Source of the DNA: Legionella_A sp963772805
Lineage (GTDB): Bacteria; Pseudomonadota; Gammaproteobacteria; Legionellales; Legionellaceae
NCBI GenBank assembly: GCA_963772805.1
Contig: CAVYYU010000008.1
Span: 496,001 to 560,000 of the forward strand
Reading direction: 5' to 3'
Length of the DNA stretch: 64,000 nt
Below, piece after piece: positions 1-8,264 of this stretch. Positions within the stretch are counted from its first letter, which is position 1, and every line of letters starts with the position of its first letter. The position numbers and the translations under genes are program-made. The notes under the pieces are model-generated. The model was not told the DNA's origin. It made no database searches and saw nothing but the letters and a program-made list of their open reading frames with translations.

Positions 1-2
1 AA

Positions 3-116
3 GCTTATCAACGCAGTGATTTATTTGAACGTCGCCGAGAATTAATGATTGCGTGGGGAGACTATTGCAAAGGTATAGGAAGAATAGTGCAATTGCATAA
101 GGAGAAAATAGCGTGA
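3..116 (+). CDS. C-terminal end of a P4-type tyrosine integrase (partial)
   Basis: Only the last 37 codons lie in the window. The frame reads AYQRSDLFERRRELMIAWGD and ends at the TGA at 114-116. This tail (AYxRSDLFExRRxLMxxWxxY) is the characteristic C-terminus of P4-family phage and genomic-island integrases, which recombine an island with the 3' end of a tRNA gene. The catalytic Arg, His and Tyr residues would lie upstream of the window and are not visible. The next gene starts with a GTG that overlaps this stop. The candidate target tRNA-Ser is more than 21 kb to the right. Recognition rests on this short tail alone. Confidence 0.75.
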   Translation, partial: AYQRSDLFERRRELMIAWGDYCKGIGRIVQLHKEKIA

Positions 117-808
117 AGGCTCAAGAATATGAACAATTATACGATTGTGATAATGGTGCTTCTATATCGCTTAAATCTGAGATACTCATAAGTCAATTTA
201 TAACAGAGGACTGTGAGCGATCAAAGTCATTTGGAAGTATTCATTTATATCAATTGGGTTATTGCTTACTAAGAGTCGTTGTTGAGAAGCTTGAAAATTA
301 TTTTCCAGAAATTAATTTTAACAATTACTTTCAGATATGCATTGATAGCAATTGTCAGCCTAAAAAAGTTTGCGAGTTATCAAGAAAAAGTCTTGTGAAC
401 AAAAATAAAAACTCAGCAGATTATGCGCTTTTTGAATTAATAACACATGCAATTTGTAATACTTTAACTATATATGACAAAGGGATGTGCGAAAGACTAA
501 TGCAAGATTATTACAATACTGCCAGAGAGTATTTTCTAGAACTACAACAAAAGATAATAGATAAAAAAAATGGAAGTGAGGGTAAAAAAAAATTTGAGGC
601 GGAAAGAGTTAGAGTCAAAGAGGAAGTTATTCGATTGTATAAAAATTTAAGTACCGAAAAAAAAACTAAAAAAGTGACGCAAATATATGCATACATTTCT
701 CCTAAGTTAAAACAGTTTATGGAAAAAGAAAAATTGAGTAAACAAGAGTATGAAGCGCGTACTGTTGAGGGGTGGATACGCGAGCATCAAAAAAAAATTA
801 CAGTCTAG
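113..808 (+). CDS. Hypothetical protein of an integrative element
   Basis: This is a 231-residue protein I do not recognise. It starts with GTG at 113, overlaps the integrase stop by 4 bases and has GGAG (101-104) upstream, so the two genes are probably translationally coupled. No signal peptide or membrane segment is visible. The N-terminal two thirds look globular. Residues about 140-185 are very rich in Lys and Glu and probably form a helix or coiled coil. The tail is basic (KLKQFMEKEKLSKQEYEAR), which could suit nucleic-acid binding, but that is speculative. The gene is very AT-rich, like the rest of the island. A 65-bp gap separates it from the left IS3 copy. Confidence 0.6.
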   Translation: MKAQEYEQLYDCDNGASISLKSEILISQFITEDCERSKSFGSIHLYQLGYCLLRVVVEKLENYFPEINFNNYFQICIDSNCQPKKVCELSRKSLVNKNKNSADYALFELITHAICNTLTIYDKGMCERLMQDYYNTAREYFLELQQKIIDKKNGSEGKKKFEAERVRVKEEVIRLYKNLSTEKKTKKVTQIYAYISPKLKQFMEKEKLSKQEYEARTVEGWIREHQKKITV

Positions 809-1105
809 GGGGTAGAACGTAAACCACATATTTAGTTAATGCCACACTCCTTCGCAGAACTATAGCGAAGGAGTATAGCGGGCGCAAAATCTAGACCATT
901 TTAACAAAAAGTTAAGATATAATTTCTCGCTCAATTTCTATTATCATTAAGCCACGGCACAGCCGGGGACGGCGATGACCGTGACGTGATTCCGGGCAGC
1001 TTTTGTTGCCCGAATCCTACACCCTGTTTATTCGAATCACGTCTTCAAATATCCTGGGGTTTGGGGCAGAGCCCCATTACACACAACGGCGCGATAGCGC
1101 ACCAT

Positions 1106-1942
1106 TTAGTGTAATATTTTTCTATGAATCTCGCTGGGTGTTCGCCCGTTAAGACTTTGGTGCGGTCTTTCGTAATTATAAAAACGGTAGTATTCTCTTA
1201 TCGCATCCCTTACTGAGACTACGTTTTCCCACTCCTGTAGGTATATGCATTCATACTTTGTTGAGCGCCATAGACGTTCAACAAAAATATTGTCTGCCCA
1301 GCGGCCTTTACCGTCCATGCTGATATCAATCTGATGCTTTTTAAGAACATCAGTGAAATCCTTGCTTGTAAACTGCGACCCCTGATCGGTGTTAAATATA
1401 TCACAACGTGAGTGAGCCAATACTCGCTCAAGCGTTTCCACACAAAAATCAGCCTCCATATTGATGCTGAGCTGCCAATCCAGCACAAAACGGCTGTACC
1501 AGTCTATGACGGCGATTAAATACACAAACCCGTGTTTCAGCCGAATGTAGGTTATATCCGTGCTGAAAACCTGACATGGTCGTACAATCTCGACGTCATG
1601 TAACAGATATGGATATACCTTATGCTCCGGGTGCGGTTTACTCGTATGCGGGCCTGGTGCAAGTGAGTGTAACCCCATGTGCTCGTAGGCCCATCGTGTC
1701 TCATGGCGTTTACATGGCTGATTATGCAAGGAAATATAATCGCTCATTTGCCTTGTACCAAAAAACGGGTATTTCGTGTAAATTTCATCGACCAAGCGTA
1801 GCAATGCCAGCTGCTCATCGCTGAACACTTTGGGCCGTGGTGCATAATAAACACTGGAACGGCTTAGATCCAGTATTTCGCACTGTTGGCGCACCGATAA
1901 CAAGGGATGACGGGTTTCAATCCAGCCGAGTCGATCATCCAC
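1106..1942 (-). CDS. IS3-family transposase OrfB (DDE integrase core)
   Basis: The 278-residue product carries an N-terminal HTH_21-type region (residues about 10-70) and a C-terminal rve-type DDE catalytic core. The first catalytic Asp is in STDITYI, the second in FNTDQGSQF and the Glu in NIFVERLWRS, followed by the conserved YNYERPHQSLNGRTP tail. All three acidic residues are present, so the protein should be active as the catalytic part of the transposase. It begins with GTG and overlaps orfA by 8 bases. It is identical in sequence to the right-hand copy (3593-4429). Confidence 0.95.
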   Translation of the reverse strand: MDDRLGWIETRHPLLSVRQQCEILDLSRSSVYYAPRPKVFSDEQLALLRLVDEIYTKYPFFGTRQMSDYISLHNQPCKRHETRWAYEHMGLHSLAPGPHTSKPHPEHKVYPYLLHDVEIVRPCQVFSTDITYIRLKHGFVYLIAVIDWYSRFVLDWQLSINMEADFCVETLERVLAHSRCDIFNTDQGSQFTSKDFTDVLKKHQIDISMDGKGRWADNIFVERLWRSTKYECIYLQEWENVVSVRDAIREYYRFYNYERPHQSLNGRTPSEIHRKILH

Positions 1943-2228
1943 TGAACACCTCAGACTTTTTTTTTAGAAAATCATTTTCTACTTTTAAACGGCCAATTTG
2001 TTCATATAATTCACCAAGTTGGTTTTCATAATCAGTAGTCTCCGATTTGTTCTTATCACTAAATAAATCCGGAAACAGCGCCAACGCTTGTTTTTTCCAT
2101 GCATTAATTTGAGTCGCATGGGCTCCATATTTTGAGCTAATTTGTGCTAATGTTAGTTCGGCTTTAATCGCCTCCAGCGCAATTTTCGCCTTTTCTGCTG
2201 GAGTGTATTTTTTACGCTTTTCGCTCAT
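1935..2228 (-). CDS. IS3-family transposase OrfA (helix-turn-helix)
   Basis: This 97-residue protein has an HTH_Tnp_1-type DNA-binding domain (TLAQISSKYGAHATQINAWK) followed by a leucine-zipper-like helix (LYEQIGRLKVENDFLKKK). It recognises the IS ends and normally works with OrfB. A run of nine A residues (in the coding sense) lies just before the orfA stop. It differs from the right-hand copy at one residue (LGEL here, LGKL there). Confidence 0.93.
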   Translation of the reverse strand: MSEKRKKYTPAEKAKIALEAIKAELTLAQISSKYGAHATQINAWKKQALALFPDLFSDKNKSETTDYENQLGELYEQIGRLKVENDFLKKKSEVFSG

Positions 2229-2314
2229 TATTGTAACCTTGTTTATGAGCGAGGATTATATCTTAATTACCCTGCTTTAGTGGTCTGAATTTCTTGACCC
2301 ACTATAGAGTATGA

Positions 2315-2539
2315 ATGATAGTGAACAATACAAATGCTGTACAAGACCCACCCAAGCGATTTATTGATTTCCCAGAGACAAGTTACAGAACATGCCTGAA
2401 AAAAACTGCACTGTATGAATTGATAAAAAAAGGTGAATTAAAACCAATAAAGTTAGGCCGAAAAACAGTATTTTTAGAGTCTGAAGTTATTAACTGGGTT
2501 GATAGCAAAATAGCCTCTCAAAGAGAGGTGACTAAATGA
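2315..2539 (+). CDS. AlpA-family regulator/excisionase-like protein
   Basis: The 74-residue protein has the winged-helix layout of AlpA/MerR-like DNA-binding proteins: a helix with RTCLKKTALYELIKKGELKP, then the KLGRKTVFLESEVINWV wing. Such proteins activate the integrase or act as excisionase in P4-like islands. Before the IS insertion the start would have read AAGGAG, 5 bases, ATG (2315). The left IS3 copy cut exactly here, and only the duplicated GAG at 2307-2309 still precedes the start, so translation is probably reduced. The stop overlaps the start of the next gene (ATGA). Confidence 0.85.
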   Translation: MIVNNTNAVQDPPKRFIDFPETSYRTCLKKTALYELIKKGELKPIKLGRKTVFLESEVINWVDSKIASQREVTK

Positions 2540-2880
2540 GAAGTAAATCTGTTTTTGATCAACAATTACAATCTGTAATTGTATGGGGAGAACCGCGACG
2601 CTATCTCGAAAATAACATGCGTCATTTTGATTCCCTGGCCATTGTGCCTTCTCTTGACCGAGATAAATTAACTATTATTGGTGCTGGAGAATATTTCAAG
2701 TCCTTTATACAAGAAGGCATAGAATGCAGGTGCATAGAGCGATATGGCAATATATTTAAAAGAATGAATCTGCATCCACGCGTAGATGATCCATTTCCTA
2801 AAGAATGTGATTTAACACCTGTAGTAGAGTTTTTGAGATTAGGAGGCACTGGATATGGATACCCAGAATATAACGCCTAA
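2536..2880 (+). CDS. Hypothetical protein between alpA and primase-helicase
   Basis: This 114-residue protein has no domain that I recognise. It overlaps the alpA stop by 4 bases (ATGA) and its own 3' end overlaps the start of the primase-helicase gene by 26 bases, so the three genes form one translationally coupled unit. AGAGAGG about 7 bases upstream gives a good ribosome-binding site. There is no signal peptide or membrane segment. Small proteins at this place in P4-like elements often take part in replication control or capsid interference, but nothing in the sequence shows either role. Confidence 0.7.
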   Translation: MRSKSVFDQQLQSVIVWGEPRRYLENNMRHFDSLAIVPSLDRDKLTIIGAGEYFKSFIQEGIECRCIERYGNIFKRMNLHPRVDDPFPKECDLTPVVEFLRLGGTGYGYPEYNA

Positions 2881-3306
2881 TCATTCATTAAACGCACAAG
2901 ATATATCAAAAGTTCCCCAAACAATTAACTTACAAATGGATGCATTACCAGTCTCATTAAAGGCTTTTGAACAGTACAATCAATTTATTGGGTATGTTCT
3001 TGTCCCTCGTGTCAACAATCTTGGGAAAATGGATAAAATCCCCTTTAATTATAATGCTGCTCATAAAGATGACGCGCATAATCCAAGAGGTTGGATGAGT
3101 GCAAATGAAGCTTTTATCGCTGCTGAGCTATTTGGTAATAATTATGGGGTTGGATTTGTGCTTACTGATAAAGACCCCTTTTGTTGTATCGACATTGATG
3201 ATTGTTTAGAGACATCAGGGGATATTAGTATAGTGGGTCAAGAAATTCAGACCACTAAAGCAGGGTAATTAAGATATAATCCTCGCTCATAAACAAGGTT
3301 ACAATA

Positions 3307-3600
3307 ATGAGCGAAAAGCGTAAAAAATACACTCCAGCAGAAAAGGCGAAAATTGCGCTGGAGGCGATTAAAGCCGAACTAACATTAGCACAAATTAGCT
3401 CAAAATATGGAGCCCATGCGACTCAAATTAATGCATGGAAAAAACAAGCGTTGGCGCTGTTTCCGGATTTATTTAGTGATAAGAACAAATCGGAGACTAC
3501 TGATTATGAAAACCAACTTGGTAAATTATATGAACAAATTGGCCGTTTAAAAGTAGAAAATGATTTTCTAAAAAAAAAGTCTGAGGTGTTCAGTGGATGA
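3307..3600 (+). CDS. IS3-family transposase OrfA (helix-turn-helix)
   Basis: The 97-residue OrfA of the right copy is identical to the left OrfA except for one Glu-to-Lys change (LGKL). It has the same HTH and leucine-zipper layout. The run of nine A residues at 3570-3578 lies 20 bases before the stop. OrfB is in the +1 frame relative to OrfA and is closed by a TAA at 3569-3571, so the usual IS3 -1 frameshift would not join them. The overlap GTGGATGA at 3593-3600 suggests termination-reinitiation, or slippage on the A run. Confidence 0.93.
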   Translation: MSEKRKKYTPAEKAKIALEAIKAELTLAQISSKYGAHATQINAWKKQALALFPDLFSDKNKSETTDYENQLGKLYEQIGRLKVENDFLKKKSEVFSG

Positions 3601-4429
3601 TCGACTCGGCTGGATTGAAACCCGTCATCCCTTGTTATCGGTGCGCCAACAGTGCGAAATACTGGATCTAAGCCGTTCCAGTGTTTATTATGCACCACGG
3701 CCCAAAGTGTTCAGCGATGAGCAGCTGGCATTGCTACGCTTGGTCGATGAAATTTACACGAAATACCCGTTTTTTGGTACAAGGCAAATGAGCGATTATA
3801 TTTCCTTGCATAATCAGCCATGTAAACGCCATGAGACACGATGGGCCTACGAGCACATGGGGTTACACTCACTTGCACCAGGCCCGCATACGAGTAAACC
3901 GCACCCGGAGCATAAGGTATATCCATATCTGTTACATGACGTCGAGATTGTACGACCATGTCAGGTTTTCAGCACGGATATAACCTACATTCGGCTGAAA
4001 CACGGGTTTGTGTATTTAATCGCCGTCATAGACTGGTACAGCCGTTTTGTGCTGGATTGGCAGCTCAGCATCAATATGGAGGCTGATTTTTGTGTGGAAA
4101 CGCTTGAGCGAGTATTGGCTCACTCACGTTGTGATATATTTAACACCGATCAGGGGTCGCAGTTTACAAGCAAGGATTTCACTGATGTTCTTAAAAAGCA
4201 TCAGATTGATATCAGCATGGACGGTAAAGGCCGCTGGGCAGACAATATTTTTGTTGAACGTCTATGGCGCTCAACAAAGTATGAATGCATATACCTACAG
4301 GAGTGGGAAAACGTAGTCTCAGTAAGGGATGCGATAAGAGAATACTACCGTTTTTATAATTACGAAAGACCGCACCAAAGTCTTAACGGGCGAACACCCA
4401 GCGAGATTCATAGAAAAATATTACACTAA
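3593..4429 (+). CDS. IS3-family transposase OrfB (DDE integrase core)
   Basis: The 278-residue protein is the same in sequence as the OrfB at 1106-1942, with the complete DDE triad (STDITYI, FNTDQGSQF, NIFVERLWRS). It starts with a GTG that overlaps the end of orfA by 8 bases. Both copies look intact, so either element could supply active transposase to the other. Confidence 0.95.
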   Translation: MDDRLGWIETRHPLLSVRQQCEILDLSRSSVYYAPRPKVFSDEQLALLRLVDEIYTKYPFFGTRQMSDYISLHNQPCKRHETRWAYEHMGLHSLAPGPHTSKPHPEHKVYPYLLHDVEIVRPCQVFSTDITYIRLKHGFVYLIAVIDWYSRFVLDWQLSINMEADFCVETLERVLAHSRCDIFNTDQGSQFTSKDFTDVLKKHQIDISMDGKGRWADNIFVERLWRSTKYECIYLQEWENVVSVRDAIREYYRFYNYERPHQSLNGRTPSEIHRKILH

Positions 4430-6863
4430 ATGGTGCGCTATCGCGCCGTTGTGTGTAATGGGGCTCTGCCCCAAACCCCAGGATATTTGAAGACGTGATT
4501 CGAATAAACAGGGTGTAGGATTCGGGCAACAAAAGCTGCCCGGAATCACGTCACGGTCATCGCCGTCCCCGGCTGTGCCGTGGCTTAATGATAATAGAAA
4601 TTGAGCGAGAAATTATATCTTAACTTTTTGTTAAAATGGTCTAGATTTTGCGCCCGCTATATAGTACAGCCACACCTATAGCTTTAGAGTTAATGAGAAT
4701 GTTTCCCAAAGCAGCAATGGAAATTTCTAGTTCAGGCAAAGGCCTACATCTTTTTTTTAGTTATAAGGGGAGCGCTCCACCACATGCTCGTAAAAATAAA
4801 AAATTAAATATTGAGCTTTACACTGTAAGACAATTTATTGCATTAACAGGAATACATGCAAATGGTGATGTAGCAACAGACTATACAGAAGAACTCCACA
4901 AGGCTATTGAGATCTATTTTCCTAAAACAGTAGCAGTAGAAACCAATAATGGAAACATAGCTCAACAATGGGCAGATCAAGTTGCAAAAATTTTTCACTC
5001 TGACTGTGATGGAGATAGAGAGGATGATAAGTTAATAGAGCGCATGCTTAACTCAAAATCCCCAAGGGCTATATTTGGTGATAAAGCATCATTGAAAGAC
5101 CTTTGGGAGGGCAATGTAGAAGCATTAGTTAAAGCTTATCCCGATGCCAGTCACGAAAGCGGATATGATGAAAGTTCAGCCGATGCTGCACTAGCTTTTC
5201 ATTTAGCTTTTTGGACTGGTAAAGACGCTGATCGTACCTTAAGGCTAATGCAGAGTTCAGGTTTAAAAAGAGAAAAATGGGATAGAGATGACTATCTTCC
5301 ACGAACTATTCTTAACGCATTCTCAGTACAACAATCTGTATATATAAAGTCCGAAAAAACACAATTAATTTCTGCGTGTCAGCCTGAACCCTTACCCGAA
5401 TTACCCGCAGTATTACCTTTTGATTATTCTTACTTACCTGATGGATTACGTGAATATGTTTGTGATATTTCAGAACGTATGCAATGCCCACCAGATTATG
5501 CAGCAGTTGCCGTCTATGTAATGATGGCTACAGTTTGTGGGCGAAAAATTGGAATACGGCCAATGAAAGAGGATAATTGGACGGTGATTCCGAACCTATG
5601 GGGGGCAGTTGTTGGTAATTCAGGGATGATGAAAAGCCCTACTTTAAATGAATGTTTATTACCACTCAAAAAATTAGCAGCAAATGAGTTCGATATATTC
5701 AATAACGCAAGTACTGAATATTGCGTGCAAGAGAATATTAACAAATTACAACAATCAGTAAATAAGACTAAAGCGAGAGCAGCGTTAGGAAAGCAGAAAG
5801 ATGCGGATATTAGGGCTTTACTAGCATCAGAAGAAATTAATAATGCGCCTATTTTGAAGCGTTTCATAACTAACAATGCCAGTTATGAGGCGCTGGGTGA
5901 ATTGTTGATAGAAAACCCTAACGGCATACTGGTAGAAGCTGATGAGATAATCGGCCTTTTGAAGCAACTTGATGCACATGGTCAAGAGGCTGCAAGATCC
6001 TTTTATCTAACTGCCGCTGATGGAGACAAAAGCTATACTTTTGATAGAATCATGCGCGGGAAAGGATTACGTATTGAATCAGTTTGTGTGTCGATACTTG
6101 GAGGCATCCAACCCGGTGTACTTGCTGATTATGTGAGTAAGGCAGTGAATGGAAGTGCTGGTGCAGACGGTTTATTACAACGCTTTGGACTAATGGTTTA
6201 TCCGGATATTTCACTTGATTGGAAAGAAATAGATCGCCCACCTAATAAAATTGCAAGAATAAATGTATTCATGCTAGTGGAAAGAATAAATGGATTGAAT
6301 TCTTCAGATATTGGTGCATTGATTGATTCTTATGGGGGAGTGCCGTTCTTAAGATTTACCGATGCTGCACAAAGATTGTTTTCGAGATGGCGCGGAATAT
6401 TAGAAAAACGATTACGTTCTGGTGAAGAGCACCCAGCTATTATTTCGCATCTGTCGAAATATCGTAAATTAATACCTTCATTAGCCTTACTTAATCACCT
6501 GTGTGATTCAGGGATTGGGGCAGTTAGTGAAGCGGCTTTGCAACGTGCTATTGCTTACGGTGAATATCTTGAAAGCCATGCTCGGCGGATTTACAGCTAT
6601 GCTACAACACCCGAAATTGATGCAGCAAAAACAGTACTAAAGAGATTAGCTGCTGGAAAGTTAACAAACCCTTTCAAGGCTCGTGATTTGTCCCAAAAAG
6701 GCTGGACGGGACTATCAACACCCCGCACAACACAAGCTGCAATTAACATATTGTTGGAATATGGGCATTTATCTAAGGAAGTGTTAGCGGATACAGGTGG
6801 TCGGCCAACTGAAATTTATCATTGGCACAAAGAATAAATTCAATATATACCCACCTGATAGAC

Positions 6864-6914
6864 CCCTCAAAACCATCAAAAGCTAAACAAGTGTGGTTTT
6901 GATGGTTTTGAGGG
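6864..6914. repeat. Perfect 18-bp inverted repeat downstream of primase-helicase
   Basis: CCCTCAAAACCATCAAAA (6864-6881) pairs perfectly with its complement at 6897-6914 across a 15-base loop. It starts 26 bp after the primase-helicase stop. There is no T-run on either side, so it is not a typical intrinsic terminator, although it may stabilise the 3' end of the mRNA. In P4-like elements the replication origin can lie near the primase gene, so an origin role is possible but not shown. The rest of 6838-7062 holds no other clear signal. Confidence 0.75.
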
Positions 6915-7062
6915 TAAGCGTACCCCAGATATATTGTTTTTTTTATCACTATCCGTTAAATAGAATTAACATAAACGGTGTTAATATTCGCTATGTGGCT
7001 CCATTTATGAAACTGTGAATGGTGAGTTAAAGTACTTGTAAAAAACAAGTTAGGAGCAAGCT

Positions 7063-7479
7063 ATGACCTTTCCAAAAGGGCAGTCAGGGAATCCTAAAGG
7101 CAGACGTAAAGGAGTGCCTAATAGGCGCACTGAGTTAGCAAAAATGCTAGATCCTCAGGCAGAGGCATTAGTAGCAAAAATGATTGAAATTGCACTGCAA
7201 GGAGATGTGACAGCATTGCGCCTGTGCATGGAACGTTTAATACCTAAAGCTAATCGTGAATCTACAGGTATTGAATTTCAAAAAGATACGTCTAAATTAA
7301 AAGACGATATATTACGAGCTGCTTTTGACGGTCGTATAAGCATAGAGGATGCCGAAAGATTAGGACATTTAATTGATGAGAAGTCGGGTAAAAGTAATGC
7401 TTCTTTAAGTATTAATACTACCTGTCCTATAGAAGCAGCGAAAATATATCAGCAAATTATGCGAGGCGAGCAAATGTAG
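7063..7479 (+). CDS. DUF5681 family protein
   Basis: The 138-residue protein begins with FPKGQSGNPKGRRKGVPN, the signature of the DUF5681 family, which is common in phages and integrative elements, often near terminase or mobilisation genes. The N-terminus is strongly basic and may bind nucleic acid. The middle (LRLCMERLIPKANRE) also matches the family pattern. Function is unknown. AGGAG lies 8 bases upstream of the ATG. It belongs to the P4-like core and is followed by the IS21-family element 50 bp after its stop. Confidence 0.8.
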   Translation: MTFPKGQSGNPKGRRKGVPNRRTELAKMLDPQAEALVAKMIEIALQGDVTALRLCMERLIPKANRESTGIEFQKDTSKLKDDILRAAFDGRISIEDAERLGHLIDEKSGKSNASLSINTTCPIEAAKIYQQIMRGEQM

Positions 7480-7660
7480 TTTAGTTCTTCGATAGACTCT
7501 TGATATTAGGCATCTGCACTCCGGATGCCTTTAGTGTAGACAGTGCTAATAACCCGCGAATAAATGGCGCAGGCCATTAATAATCCCTCTAATCCCATTT
7601 AACCTGAAATATCCCTACATAGACCACATTAAGAACAATCCGATAAATTAATCTAAAATT

Positions 7661-7781
7661 AAGGGACTAATGAAACCCGTTTGATACCGTTCGTGATTTA
7701 GAGGTCGCCTACGATATCAAACGTTAGCCAGTCCCTTGATTTAAGCTTATCACGTGATCACATAAATACCAGGTTTCATTA
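7661..7781. repeat. Nested inverted repeats in the IS21 leader
   Basis: AAGGGACT (7661-7668) pairs with AGTCCCTT (7730-7737), and inside it CGTTTGATA (7678-7686) pairs with TATCAAACG (7715-7723). A competing pair is TAATGAAACC (7668-7677) with GGTTTCATTA (7772-7781), which overlaps the first stem. The two foldings exclude each other. The region lies directly before the first ORF of the IS, so it could act as an attenuator or as transposase binding sites. This is inferred from pairing alone. Confidence 0.6.
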
Positions 7782-7794
7782 GCAAAGGAATGCT

Positions 7795-8238
7795 ATGGAA
7801 CCCACACCAAGACTATTTCTGTGCGCGCGCTGCTTTGAGCAGGTCATTATCTGCACCCACTGCGATCGAGGGAATATTTACTGTGGTTTTTCTTGTTCAA
7901 TTGCCACACGCAAAAATTCGTTACGTGAAGCCGGGCGTCGCTATCAAAATAGTATCAAAGGCAGGTTAAATCATGCATTGCGCCAACGTCATTATATGCA
8001 ACGGCTACGAGATTTTAAAAATAAAATGACGCATCAGGGTTCCCGCGAAACCACTCCGGATGGTCTACTGTTCTTGGTTAAAAACAAGGCAACAAAGACG
8101 GATAAGAGACAAGTAAATCACCCGACAACATGTTATTTATGCCACACATCTGTCTCTTCTTTGCTTCGTTCAAGGTTTTTGCGTTATGGAGCCCCCAAAA
8201 AAACGCATTCTTTATCGTCTTGTTCGCGACCACCTTGA
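7795..8238 (+). CDS. Cys/His-rich accessory protein of the IS21-family element
   Basis: The 147-residue ORF lies inside the IS upstream of istA. It has zinc-ribbon-like clusters, CARCFEQVIICTHCDRGN and YCGFSC, followed by a basic segment (GRLNHALRQRHYMQR) ending near KMTHQGS. Proteins with this Cys cluster and the THQGS motif are, from memory, recurrent beside IS21-like transposases. The last 60 residues look less conserved in character and may be read-through. AAAGGAA precedes the ATG. A DNA-binding or regulatory role in transposition is likely but unproven. Confidence 0.55.
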   Translation: MEPTPRLFLCARCFEQVIICTHCDRGNIYCGFSCSIATRKNSLREAGRRYQNSIKGRLNHALRQRHYMQRLRDFKNKMTHQGSRETTPDGLLFLVKNKATKTDKRQVNHPTTCYLCHTSVSSLLRSRFLRYGAPKKTHSLSSCSRPP

Positions 8239-8264
8239 TAAATATCTAAATGAGGAGCAGAAGC

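Larger units (their letters stand above)
874..2306 (-). mobile_element. IS3-family insertion sequence, left copy, flanked by 3-bp duplication GAG
   Basis: This is a complete 1433-bp element with its transposase genes on the minus strand. The ends are imperfect inverted repeats starting TATAGYGGG, and the flanks are GAG at 871-873 and 2307-2309, a 3-bp target duplication usual for IS3-group elements. The second copy (3229-4661) is exactly the same length, in opposite orientation, and differs in the places I compared by one substitution in orfA (Glu versus Lys). About 230 bp beyond the orfB stop is non-coding and rich in hairpins. It includes a 30-bp motif at 955-984 that also occurs beside an unrelated IS at 63700-63729. 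The insertion lies between the AAGGAG ribosome-binding site and the start codon of alpA. Confidence 0.93.
3229..4661 (+). mobile_element. IS3-family insertion sequence, right copy, flanked by 3-bp duplication TAG
   Basis: A complete 1433-bp copy of the element at 874-2306 in the opposite orientation. The flanks are TAG at 3226-3228 and 4662-4664, a perfect 3-bp target duplication. The different duplication from the left copy shows two separate insertions. The near identity of the copies indicates that the second insertion is recent. It interrupts the primase-helicase reading frame, and because the duplication is intact, precise excision would restore the gene. The hairpin-rich 3' non-coding part holds the 30-bp shared motif at 4551-4580 on the minus strand. 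Confidence 0.93.
2855..6837 (+). pseudogene. Prim-Pol/DUF3987 primase-helicase split by an IS3-family element
   Basis: The gene is broken at codon 125 by the right IS3 copy. Removing the IS and one TSD copy joins 2855-3228 to 4665-6837 in frame, giving 848 residues. The N-terminal part is a primase-polymerase (Prim-Pol) domain: the catalytic Asp pair lies in CCIDIDD (about 111-116) and the SSSGKGLHLFF motif follows just after the break. The C-terminal half is a DUF3987-type helicase with a Walker A-like GNSGMMKSP and a Walker B-like ILVEADE. In satellites this enzyme initiates element replication. The start at 2855 has a strong AGGAGG. As it stands, the N-terminal fragment reads into the IS and stops at 3268, and the remainder has only a fortuitous TTG at 4648. 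Confidence 0.88.

Noticed and set aside
3565..3600. Standard -1 programmed frameshift joining OrfA and OrfB
   Set aside because: The frame offset is +1 and the orfB frame is closed just upstream, so a -1 shift does not give a fusion.
874..4661. The two inverted IS3-family copies as a composite transposon carrying alpA and the N-terminal part of the primase gene
   Set aside because: Each copy has its own perfect 3-bp duplication (GAG and TAG), so they inserted separately, and the sequence between them belongs to the split primase-helicase gene.
6864..6914. Ordinary intrinsic terminator after the primase-helicase
   Set aside because: There is no T-run on either strand next to the stem, although a role in mRNA stability is not excluded.
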